Below the pieces are notes generated by a model. The model saw only the letters and a list, made by a program, of their open reading frames with translations. It made no database searches and was not told the origin of the DNA. DNA of 64,000 bases. Origin: Toxonevra muliebris. Its lineage: Eukaryota; Arthropoda; Insecta; Diptera; Pallopteridae. A program made the position numbers and the translations under genes. How positions within the stretch are numbered: position 1 is the first letter of the stretch; every line of letters starts with the position of its first letter. The DNA lies in assembly GCA_963691655.1 (NCBI GenBank), contig OY829329.1, positions 54,697,408 to 54,761,407 on the forward strand, read 5' to 3'. Positions 54,291-64,000 of the stretch are shown one piece after another.

Positions 54291-55349
54291 CGCTGATCAC
54301 GAATGCGTACTCAGTTTTTCTCCATCACATCCAGTTCTCCCACAATAAGGGCCTGAAGTCCAAAAAATGGGGTCTTCAAGAGCTATTAAGAAATTTCTTT
54401 ATTTCAACAGATACGAATTTGATGTCTAAAGTAAAGTTGTTAAGCTCAAAATGATACATAATTTTTGCGCACACAATTTTCCTCCATCTTTTATTCTTCT
54501 TCTCGAAAATAGGGTTTTAAGCACACTTTTTCAAAAAAGGGCGATAAAACAAAAACCATTTAGAAAACTATTATACTGTTTTTGGAGAAAATGTTTCTTG
54601 TAAAGAATTATAGAGGGTTCCAGAACATCGTAATAACCTATGAGGTACACTTTTTCCAGAATGCCGACTTTTTTGCTTTATAATCGAGCCACTCACACTA
54701 CGTAAGTAAACAATGGAACCGTTTGCTGTTGTAATTACATTAGGCTTCCATGTGGAGCCAACAAAAATTAAAAAAAAATTATTTAATTGATTTAAAAAAA
54801 AAAAAAAAATTTTTAACTCGTAGTTCAATCCCATGTAGAGCCAACAAAAATTTTTTTTTTTAAATCAATTAAACTTTTTTTTTATAAATTTGGTTGGCTC
54901 CACATGGAAGTCTAATACAATTACCACAACAATCGATTCCAATTCGGTGGCGAAAAATTTGGTTTTTGCATTATTCTGGAAAAAGTGTACCTCATGGGTT
55001 ATTCCAATGTTCTGAAACCCCCAATAATTTTTTACAAGAAACTTTTTCTTCTAAAACAGTATAAAAGTTTTCTCAATGTTTTTTGTTTTATCCGCTATTT
55101 ATCGAAAAAGGGGGTTTAAACCCCTATTTTCAATAGGAAGGATAGGAGATGGAGAAAAAGCTTATAGACAAAAATTGTTTATCTCTTTGTGCTTAATAAC
55201 TTTGCTTCAGCCATCAAATTCGTATCTGGTGAAATAAAGAAATTTCTTAATAATTAGCCCCTGAAGACCCCATTTTTCCGACTTCAGGCCCATATTGTAG
55301 GAGAACCGGATGTGATGGAGAAAAACTGAATACGCAGTAGTGATCAGCG
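54291..55349. repeat. ~1.06-kb foldback with ~500-bp arms
   Basis: The left arm (from CGCTGATCAC at 54291 to about 54800) is the reverse complement of the right arm (about 54855-55349) along nearly its whole length, for example GTACACTTTTTCCAGAAT, CTTCCATGTGGAGCCAAC, TTTCTCCATCACATCC. The spacer is only about 50 bp of poly-A/T and GTAGTTCAATCCCATG. Arms differ by scattered substitutions. It is either a foldback/MITE with very long inverted repeats or an inverted duplication. A transcript would form a long hairpin RNA. Confidence 0.85.
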
Positions 55350-55748
55350 ACTCTAAATTACTATAAAACCGTTGGAAAATCTCGCGTTTAAAATTTTTGT
55401 TGCTCTGTGTAATTTGCGTTCCCAGGAGTTTTTGGTTGTTTGGATTACAATGCCGGTGATTTTAATAGTCTCTCTATTTATAATTTTATTTGTATTGTCC
55501 TCCAAAAGATATTAGATAGGAGAAAGTTACTCTGTAAACTCTTTGTTCAGGTAACAGCTCGTTAAGGAATGAGCATAGCTCTTTCGACTATGGGACTGAG
55601 CAATCATTTTACTGTGTTAAATGGTTCTTCTTGATAGTCTTATTGTTAAGTATTTTAGGGTCGAAGGCCCATATATTCATGGAATGTATTGAAAAGAGTG
55701 GAAAGAGTGAAACAACAAATTTTAAATGGCGAATGATTTACTTTTTAA

Positions 55749-58435
55749 CCCTTCTGTTGGCATCACTTTTGTTTGTCACATTGCTACCACCACGGTCCAG
55801 CCAGACCGTCATATATTTATGCTGCATTTATTAGAATTTTCAATGAAAACTGTACTGTTTAAAAAAAATTCACGTTTTGAAACAGCAGTGAAGAAAATAA
55901 TCTAACGATATATATAAACGTGAAAATCTGTTTGTATGTCCGGCTATAATTCCTAAATGAAATAAAAGTTTATATAATATTGCTTTATGTCTCTGACCTT
56001 ACTATTGACCTGGTAAAAGTTTGTAATTACAAGTGGGCGGGATACCTCCCATACAAACCTTATACTTTTTTCAGTTTACCATTCATAGTACAGTATTGCG
56101 TGCAAGGACGCAGTAAACTGGCTGACAATACCATGCTACAGTAAAAATGGATGGAGTTGGAAAAAGGGGTGTGATATCTACCATGTAACCTAAATATTTA
56201 TAATGGTATATCTCATCTCTAGCTTATACTGGAGTTTTAGAACTGAATTTGTCTTCAAATTGGCTTGGCACACCCAGAGAAATACTTACTTGGTTCGAAG
56301 AAAAACGGCTATAAAATTGAGGAAAAATGGGAATGATCTGGCGCCATAGAAACGGTTTCCTCATTTAGACCCTTTGAGTTGAGGAAATATTTTTCAAATA
56401 TGAGAAATTGTATATAGCTTAGGTAAAATTTTCCTCAGTTTGAGGAATAATTTTCTATAGATTAAAGTCAATTTACTTTTTGGAAAAGAAATCCTCAATT
56501 TATGGAATATTTTCTACAATGTTGTTTTAATTAAAAGGCATAGAAATCGTGTTTTTTTTACTTTTATTCATTTAATATTTTATTTTTAATAAGAATTAAG
56601 GTTTACATTCATACGTATTTTTACAAACACTACAGGCATCGTCGCCTTGTAATGACCAAAAGTTCCTTATGGCCACCAAAAAATTATAAATTGAACTTTA
56701 TCGAAATTTATATCTTTTGAATATATTTTATTTTTTTCACAATATATATGTATATATATTTTTTTTCAAAAATTATATCAATAGCCACAAACCACTTCGC
56801 TTGAAATAGAGACGCCGACTTAAAAATTCAAAAGAAAAGCAAAGCGTACGCGATTATCTGCTAAGGCCAAAAGAGTAAAGCTAGTTTTTTGTATATACAA
56901 AAATTTTGTATGGAGAACATTTTTGGTATATTCGTCTCTTTCTTACATATTCATTTTTTATGCAAAAAAGTATGTAAGTTTAATTACCTTATTTTATTCT
57001 AAATATGGTAATTTGTTATTTTCTGGTATTTTGATACTTTTGTTTTGCAGCCAAATGGTGCTTGAATTTTTATATGCTGGTGCGACTAAATTTTGGAAAA
57101 AACAGGTTTATGGAAACGTCAATTGTTCCATGCGCATTTTTGTTAACAATAGACCAAGTAATTCATAAAAGCTCTTGAGTTAAAATTTTATGCAGAGACG
57201 CGTCGTAAGGACTAAGTTTTAGAAAAATATTATATTTGAAGATGCCCATTTTCCACACCCATATTTTCTTGTGTTTTATTTACTTTTTGATCTTACTTTT
57301 CTTTAATTTTAGTTTTAACAATTTCATTGAAACTTGGGATTTGATTTCAATTGGTGGGCAGCACCGAAATTAAATTTCCAAAAATGAAGAAAAAACTTAC
57401 TTCAAATTGAACACCATGGTTGCATGAAAGGAGCACATTTTTCTTCATTTTGAGGAAAATTTACATAAACGAGAAACATTTTCGTGGATTTAAATTGTGG
57501 AAACTTTTTCTTTGTTCTAGAGATGGGTATTTTTCTGGGTGCACCTCCCATGTAATCTTAATGCTATTTTGAGAATATCGCTAATTTACTAAAAGACTGC
57601 CATAAGTCAAAAAACACGATTTTTGAGTTAATGATGCAGAATTGTTCATTATATCACGCTTCATATTGTGTACAAATTTCATATAAATATCTTGTATACT
57701 CTGCGCGTGCGAATTATAAGATTTCTTCTTTATCTGCAAAGCGGGAGGCAATTGAAAACTTTCAACGCGTTTTCTGCAAAATCGTCTTTTTTGAGTTATG
57801 ACGGTCTTTTAGTAAATGAGCGATATGTATCTCCGAAAGCACACATATTATAGTACTGAGATTTGGTGCAAAGGGGTTGGTTGACAACACCATGCTCCAG
57901 GAAACAATGTGAAAAAAAAGACGGAGTGGCTCAAAGTTTTGTGTGATACTTTTTGGGCAAGTGGGCACGGCAGCTTTCATACAAAGAAAATACATTAAAC
58001 GGTATATATGAGGAACTAAAGCAAGAAGATGATTTGTTGTTTCTAATTTTCAATTACAATTCCAATGGTCGTTTGTGCAATGTTGTGTTTTGATTCAAAA
58101 CTTTTGTTTTCATAGTATAATAAGTTTATATTTCAAAAAGAAAGAATGATAATGTTTATATGCATACAAATAACACGTTACTAACGACTAAGTAAAGTAA
58201 AAATATCGGAAAAACTATAAAAAAAATGCATATGGTCTGGTCAGACTGCGACTAAAATTTTGAAATCATCAAAGGGGCGCCTTCATACCTCAGGACTCCG
58301 ATTTTTTATAAATCTATTTAGAAATAGTCATTTAAAGATATCATGGATTTGGAGATCATAGTGATATTACAAATAATAAAAACATGTCAACAAAGTTGAA
58401 AAGGGTCTGGCCAGACCGTAGTGACAATATAAGGG
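55749..58435. mobile_element. piggyBac-like element flanked by TTAA, filled with other repeats
   Basis: TTAA at 55745-55748 and 58436-58439. Inverted ends CCCTTCTGTTGGCATCAC / CCCTTATATTGTCACTAC, then CACGGTCCAGCCAGACCG / TACGGTCTGGCCAGACC. The palindrome GGTCTGGCCAGACC is at 58404-58417 (18 bp from the end), with relatives at 55794-55807 and 58234-58247. No piggyBac transposase was found; the interior consists of a dispersed repeat and the element at 56271-57541. Confidence 0.65.
56271..57541. mobile_element. CACCCAGARAAATAC-ended DNA element, nested
   Basis: Inverted ends CACCCAGAGAAATACTTAC / CACCCAGAAAAATACCCAT. Subterminal regions repeat TTGAGGAAA and TTTCCTCA motifs. It interrupts the GGTGCCACGCCCAC repeat: the left neighbour ends CTTGGCA, the right begins CACCTCCCATG, and the intact paralog at about 48155-48180 reads GTGGCACCTCCCAT on the reverse strand. 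Target duplication is either CA or GCAC. No transposase seen; 1,271 bp. Confidence 0.65.
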
Positions 58436-58439
58436 TTAA

Positions 58440-61400
58440 AGGTAATTCTGGTTGTCTGATTTCGGTCCTCTCCTTATATTAAATTCGTGCCACCTTTCTA
58501 CCTTCCCACTTACTTCGTCAGTGGGAAGGAGTTGTCTGAAATTATTAATATATTTACGATCATAATGTTTAACAGTCGCAAAACCTTTAAAAGACCAACA
58601 AATAAATTTTATCGCGATAATATTTGCATGTTAAATAGATACAATAATCTATTTTCTTAGGAAATATTCCTCCTTTTAAAATACATGGGTTTACTGAAGC
58701 CCAAACCATTTGAATTTAACTTGTTTTAAGAAATCAATCCCAAAATTTGTTTAGTTTTTTGAAAAATTTGACATAGGTGGTTTTGGTGTTAAGGAACCTC
58801 AAGTATTTTTCAATGCTGGTACTGCAAAATTACGTAATTTTCACTTTTCTCAGCTTAAATTAAAACTATTTCAAATTAATTTTTCACTCTATCTTAAATC
58901 TTAAATCTTTTCTAATCTGTTTAAAAGTTCAAAGTATTAAAATACACAATTTTCTCCTTATCGGTTTTTGATAATATCATAATTCCCAAGAATAATTCCA
59001 TTTGAAAAATTCGCCTAAAATCTTCATATTAATCTCATCATACGATTGTTGTAATGTAATATTATTTTTATTTTAAATCAATGCTAAATCAACGAAAATT
59101 CAATTGAGAAATTTAAATACATTTTATATTTACATTTGCATTTGAAATTATTTCCGTTTCCGTTTTTATACTTACTGGGGCTATGCTTAGAATTTGGAAT
59201 ATAAATTTTCGAAAGCAATGAGAATGAAAATGTTGTGAAACAAAATAATAATGAAAAAGCTACCAACACACAAAAGCTACATACAAATGAGACGAAGTTT
59301 TCAATATCAATTTCAATCTTCATAAAATCCTCAAACTTCATACATATGCACAAAGATAGAAATAGGGATAGGCATTAGAATAGGCTGAGTGATAGACAAG
59401 GGAATGTACAAATACCCACCCAAAGTGCGCCTATTCATTTTAAGCATTTCATTGAAATTGAACAATAGAAACAAACAGAAAAAAAAACTCTGAAATTTTT
59501 GATTGTTTCAAGACAAATTTTTTCACGACTTTATACCAACGTAAATTTCCAAATAATCTTTATTCAATATTATTCAATTGCGCCTTAAAGTCTTAAAAAG
59601 CAAATTGTTCAACGCCTCAAAGTATGCTACTCCACACACATATTACTCTACTTATGTATGTATTGTATAGATATTTGTCGTAAGCCTAAAATGCCAAAAG
59701 CATTTGAACATTTAATGAGATTCAAAATGTATAAATTCCATTCATTCACTTTGCAAAGTGAAATGAAGTTGTGAAGTATGAGTATGTAGATTCACAGTGT
59801 ACACTGTGTGTCTGTGGATGCGTTTAGTTTAATGCCCATAACATCATGGCCTTCTGCACTTTCTGACTGTGTGTTTTGTTTGTTTGCCTGTTTGCTTGTT
59901 TGTTGCTACAGTAAATGTCCTTGCTTTAGTTTGAGTTACAGTATAGAGAGTGTAAATATTTTGACAGGAATATCTTTGATAGGTATGCTCCTACTACTAG
60001 TCCTACAAAGCATATAAGCTTCTTCCTATTACATCTTTCGCCTTCTTCTCCTTTTTATGCTTCATGTCATCATTATCGTCATCATTGTCTTCATCGTTGT
60101 CAGCAGTCATCGTTGTTTGTTGGCAGTGCTTTTGTCATCTCGCTCCCCAAAATATTAAAATGACTTTGAAGAATTCGTCTCGTGGCACTATGCTACTTAA
60201 CTTTCTCTCCCTTTCAATCCCTTTTACTCTCTCTCTCTCCCTCTTTATTTCTCTTTATTTTTCTATGTTTTTCTGTCTTTCTCTATGTTTGTAATTTTGA
60301 ACTGTCAATACTTACAATTAGTTGTGACGTTATTAAAAGCGCTTAAATTCCAAGTGCAAGCACCGTAGTGTCGAATTCATAAGATTTTGAATACTTTATA
60401 CCAAAAGTGCCAGTTGAGTAACTTTCTAAAAACCCATTAATATTCAAGTTTATTCCGCTATATCAAATTTTCGTGAATATTTTTGAATATAATATCAAAT
60501 AGCTAATTTATATTTATGCTTAAAAGTATACTACAAGTCCAAGAATATGATACTTTTGCTGTGGATTGAAATATACAATACGGTAACCTTTACTTTTCTT
60601 CCCCCTTCACCACTTCTCCCCTTCATATTAGCCACTCTCAAAACGTGCTTCATTATTGTGAATAAATTTATAATATAGGCAATTTTACAACCGGCTACCT
60701 GTACGTACAAAACTATATAACGCCTTAAAGTATGCTACTCCAAAAATAACTTAAAAGGAAGAGCAGTGGAGAAATTAGGAAGAATCATGGGTAGAAATGT
60801 TTGAGTAAATTGCTGTTATTTTCCATAAATATTTTTAAATTGCTTTTTAAAATTGTCTATATGTATGCAAGAATATTCGCTGTGAAGTGAGTTACAATGA
60901 AATTGCCATTCTCTCTTTCCCCTCTGTATCTTTTTGCATTGGCATAAAATCTAATTTTGTTTGACTATATCAAAAGCATCTTACTTATTACTTATTGTAT
61001 TTTAATAAAAGTGTAAATGGAAGCAATAGCAGCAACAGCAACAGCAGCAGCAACATCAGCAGTAGCGGCAGCTGTAGAATGATGGTGTTTTCTATTGAAA
61101 GTCCAAAATGTCTTTCATTTATTTACATAACTCGAAATTTACACTGTCACACCATGACTTTGTTATTATTGTTATTATCGAAGTGATGAGTCTTTGAAGT
61201 GTCTCTAGTATTTGCTTTTTGCGTACATGAATATTTGCTTTGAAGGTGTTATATAAGTAAAAGTCTCTTTTGAAATGAAATATTATTATACTTTTTATGA
61301 ATGAAATTCGCATTTGTGATAGAGTACAAAATCATGGTAATAATATATCAAAAGTCTTTAGTACCCAAACATATTTTGTCCATGCTTAGAAAAATTCCAT

Positions 61401-61600
61401 AAAATATCATAAAACAATCAAGACTGGTGATTTCTCTTAAAAGTTGTCGCCATACCAGAATCTTCACTATCCAAGTTTCCCAGATCAATAAACAGAATTA
61501 GCGTTGAAACATTTAACTCCTCCTCGTTGAAATCTCGATTATCGATAAATCGTTCTCATAGCAAAGAGTCGTCATCAAGACAATTCGTCAATTATCCATC
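58440..61600. other. Intergenic DNA, no gene supported
   Basis: CATCATTATCGTCATCATTG at 60068 and a CAGCAACAGCAACAGCAGCA tract at about 61027-61075 are simple repeats. A short duplicated phrase (CGCCTTAAAGTATGCTACTCC-like) occurs at 59611 and 60721. TCTC-rich run at 60200-60260. Confidence 0.5.
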
Positions 61601-61609
61601 TATAGATTC

Positions 61610-62531
61610 CAGGGCCGTAGCCAGGATTTTTTTTCGGGGGGAATTTTCATTCGAAGAAAATTGACATTGACTTGCCATTACTGATGATGAGCCCGACCTA
61701 AAAAAAATTACCAAAAATACTAAAAATAGTCAGAGGCTCATTTTTTTCAAATGATTATCAGTGGGAATTTGGACCATGATAAGGAATCCGGATGAGGTTG
61801 GCTTATATTCCCGAAATTCGTGCAGTTACTGCATTGAAAGGTCTCTTCCGAGTCGGGGTGCTCTGAGAGATAATGGGTTAAAGAATTAATCACATTTTAA
61901 GATTGTTTCCTAGAACTTTGGAGCTGACCCACTACTACTACCCTACATGGGCTTTGCGAATAAAATGGTTGCTAGTGTTTGTGAATGAATTTTTTATACT
62001 GAACACGAATCTGAATTCAAAAATTTCCTATCACGCCACGTTTTAGAAAAAATGGGATGGAAAACCCTAAAATAGAATTTTTGGCCATTTTTTTTAAATT
62101 AAAGAGCTGAACACTGGCGTGCTACAAACTTCGAAATCCAGAAATTATAGGCTGAATCATGCCCTTCCAAATGAGCCCTAAACCCGAAACTGTAAATCAA
62201 AAACAGTTACTAAACCTAGAAAAACTATAAATGCAGAATTGCTCAGCATCACCTTCTCTTTTTGTATCCAAAGTCAAACCTCATGTCGAAGAAAACAAAT
62301 CGGATCTGGTCGCATAGTGTAACTAAGATTTCAAGTTTATTTTTTTATATTTGACTTTTTAGAAAGAAGCCGATAGAAGTAAAAAATATTTAAAAACTGT
62401 TCAATAGATTTTATTTTGACTTTTTTTTCATCCACTGGCAATTAATATCAAAAAATAGAAGAAAGTTTCCGCATTTCGGGGGGAAGGGGGGCGGTCAGAA
62501 CCCCCAAAACCTCCCCCTAAATACGGCCTTG
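61610..62531. mobile_element. Non-autonomous hAT-type element (CARGGCCGTA ends), copy 2
   Basis: Left end CAGGGCCGTAGCCAGG, right end inverted CAAGGCCGTATTTAGG, flanked by perfect 8-bp duplications ATAGATTC (61602-61609 and 62532-62539). Length 922 bp. Shares its interior with copy 1 (21488-22241) but each copy has private deletions. No transposase frame. Confidence 0.9.
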
Positions 62532-62539
62532 ATAGATTC

Positions 62540-63500
62540 TATACCTGGATCAGCAGTAAAAGAGAAAAAAGCTTCCCCCTTTTGATCCTTAGTTGAAGAA
62601 ATTTTTTTCTAAAAAAATGTATTTAAATTACTTTTCAATTATGGGTACGGCATGAAATTCTAGGATTAGTAAGACTGAAGTTTCCATTGCACTTCTCTAA
62701 GTGGATTATTGTCTAATGGCCGGTAATCATTTCGTCTTTCATAATATCGCAAGTCCCCTATCTAAGGACTTTGTATCGGGGTCAGTCAATGAAGATTGCC
62801 TTTTGGACACAAATAAAAGCTGTTCCATTTGGATCCTTAGTCAACTAATTTTATCTTATTCAAATTCTACAAGAATTTTTTACGAGGAACCCAAGGTTGT
62901 AATACATATGTTTCATCAAAGAGGTCAGCGATTAAAAAGTTAAGTGACCTAAAATTTTTTTGCTCTACTTTAAATTAATTGCATCCCAGTTTTTGGTATG
63001 CAATTTTGGATTCAATAAACGAAGTAACTACATAATGGACTAAGGATTACACTGAGTTTAACTGGGTTTCCACTTGATTCATTAAGAATTAAGCCAATAA
63101 ACTTTCCATTTTTTTTATATAACAGAAAACCGTGTGCACAAAAAAGTTTATTTAAGACATGAGCTTAGATATTTCTTCAGGATTTTTCCAAGAATCCTAA
63201 TCGGATAGAGCTAGAGTGAGGAATTTACACAGAATATCCGATCCTGAATTCCACAGAAAAGTAACCGGTAGAGAGAGCCTGGGGCGAAGGATAGAAAGTA
63301 AAGCCAGTGATCGTCTCACAAATGGGTAAGCTCATATTCAATTTTTGATCTCGTCTATCTTTAGTCGATAAACACGTTATGCCTTCCAGGATAGTTTTTT
63401 GATACCCGCCATATAATAATGTAATACTTATGGCGGTCTCCTGAAAAAATTTCTACAGAATTAACTCGTTAAACTTCGAATAGGAAGCCTTTATAATGAC
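62540..63500. other. Intergenic DNA, no gene
   Basis: One 80-codon frame (62701-62943) has no recognisable domain. GGTCAGCGATTAAAAAGTTA near 62923 faintly resembles the ends of the 54.3-kb foldback. Confidence 0.4.
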
Positions 63501-63519
63501 GAGCCCAATCAAAGAACAT

Positions 63520-64000
63520 AACCTCCATCTCCTATAATAATCTATTATTGCCACATATGCCTATGTGATATGGTAGAGTCTTGGTTAAGCCCACAGTCTC
63601 TACGCTAAACAGGCTGCAGAGGAGTGTGTGTCTGGGCATAACTGATGCTATATTTGCTTCCCTTGATTTATATAAGTAATCAATGGGAAGCAATGAAGGT
63701 GGTGTGTCGACTCAAGTCAAGCGGAGTTTGGCACTATGAAAATGATATGGGGAACAGACGAATTTACCGTCAGCTATCGGAGCAATGCCCATTGTTTCCG
63801 ATGCCGGTTGTTGACAGTTTTGCGCTCTATATCAAATTCGACAGGAAATATGATGTGAAATATCCTGAGCGGAGCCAATGGAGCAATCTGGAGATCGTCC
63901 TCAGGAGTTTTACACATATTTTCTATACAGACAACTCCAAAACAACAATTGGAGTTCTGGTTGATACCTGGACGAGGAGAATGTGTACTTCTTCGCTACA
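63520..64000 (+). mobile_element. Degraded R1/Jockey-type LINE fragment, runs off the window
   Basis: Broken + strand frames read STLNRLQRSVCLGITDA, then VYRQLSEQCPLFPMPVVDSF, then FTHIFYTDNSKTTIGV followed by WTRRMCTSSL. This matches the region after the reverse transcriptase and the start of RNase H (YTDGSK in active copies) of arthropod non-LTR elements. Stops and shifts are frequent. The rest lies beyond position 64000. Confidence 0.6.

Noticed and set aside
61027..61080. CAG/CAA (opa-like) repeat as a coding exon
   Set aside because: The surrounding frame is short and broken; trinucleotide repeats also occur at 50.5 and 51.1 kb without genes.
1..64000. CRISPR arrays, bacterial-style operons or an undescribed defence system
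   Set aside because: The window is eukaryotic; no regular spacer arrays, Shine-Dalgarno-led gene strings or defence-gene domains are present.

Overview
The window is AT-rich eukaryotic DNA from an insect, most likely a higher fly (Diptera, Cyclorrhapha; a tephritid-like fly is a guess). Reasons: very short intronless secreted-peptide genes with TATA boxes and TCAGTT-type arthropod initiators, abundant Tc1/mariner, hAT, piggyBac-like and Jockey/R1-type elements, and ACATACATATG-like and poly(A)/poly(T) microsatellites. There are no bacterial operons, no rRNA and no CRISPR. No species can be named from the sequence alone.

Host genes are few. A Gly-rich secreted protein lies on the + strand at 3360-3848. 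Between 9.2 and 31.1 kb, six small minus-strand genes encode secreted peptides: a nearly invariant MKFF signal peptide followed by Gly-rich blocks and Ser/Ala-Asn alternation (ANANAN). Five of them are close paralogs and the sixth (30757-31029) is a diverged, Gly/Tyr-rich relative. They share a core promoter (TATAAAAAG followed by TCAGTT at an almost fixed 32-34 bp), mostly a doubled upstream motif, and a conserved 3'UTR block. A large mucin-like secreted protein of 783 aa (39426-41777, minus) has Ala-rich 11-residue repeats followed by a Thr-rich domain. No other region reads as an intact host gene.

The rest is transposon-rich intergenic DNA. I could place ends, often with target duplications, for: hAT-type elements (5450-6522, 21488-22241, 61610-62531); piggyBac-like TTAA elements (6852-6981, 7373-7857, 17372-19906, 55749-58435); Tc1/mariner elements (10837-12093, 13840-14730, 17556-18417, 18422-19635, 32044-33320, 36567-37863, 48574-49444); a 5'-truncated non-LTR retrotransposon with a 24-bp target duplication (14757-16219); a PIF/Harbinger remnant (22772-23823) nested in a GAGTT-rich element (22446-25203); and a roughly 1-kb foldback (54291-55349). 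The 32044-33320 element is the only one with an apparently intact transposase. It sits inside a reverse-transcriptase remnant whose reading frame resumes across the insertion.

History can be read in places. The peptide genes at 12970 and 20056 belong to a segmental duplication (about 12560-13640 and 17045-20595). The downstream flank of the second copy later received a piggyBac-like MITE at TTAA, and that MITE was then interrupted by a mariner and a Tc1-like element. The corresponding site in the first copy is empty. Two mariners in the window share the same internal deletion, so a deletion derivative was probably mobilised in trans.

Stretches between about 34-36, 38-39, 42-43, 44-47, 49-54, 58-61 and 62-63 kb hold no gene I can support. 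They may be intergenic DNA or introns of genes whose exons lie outside the window.
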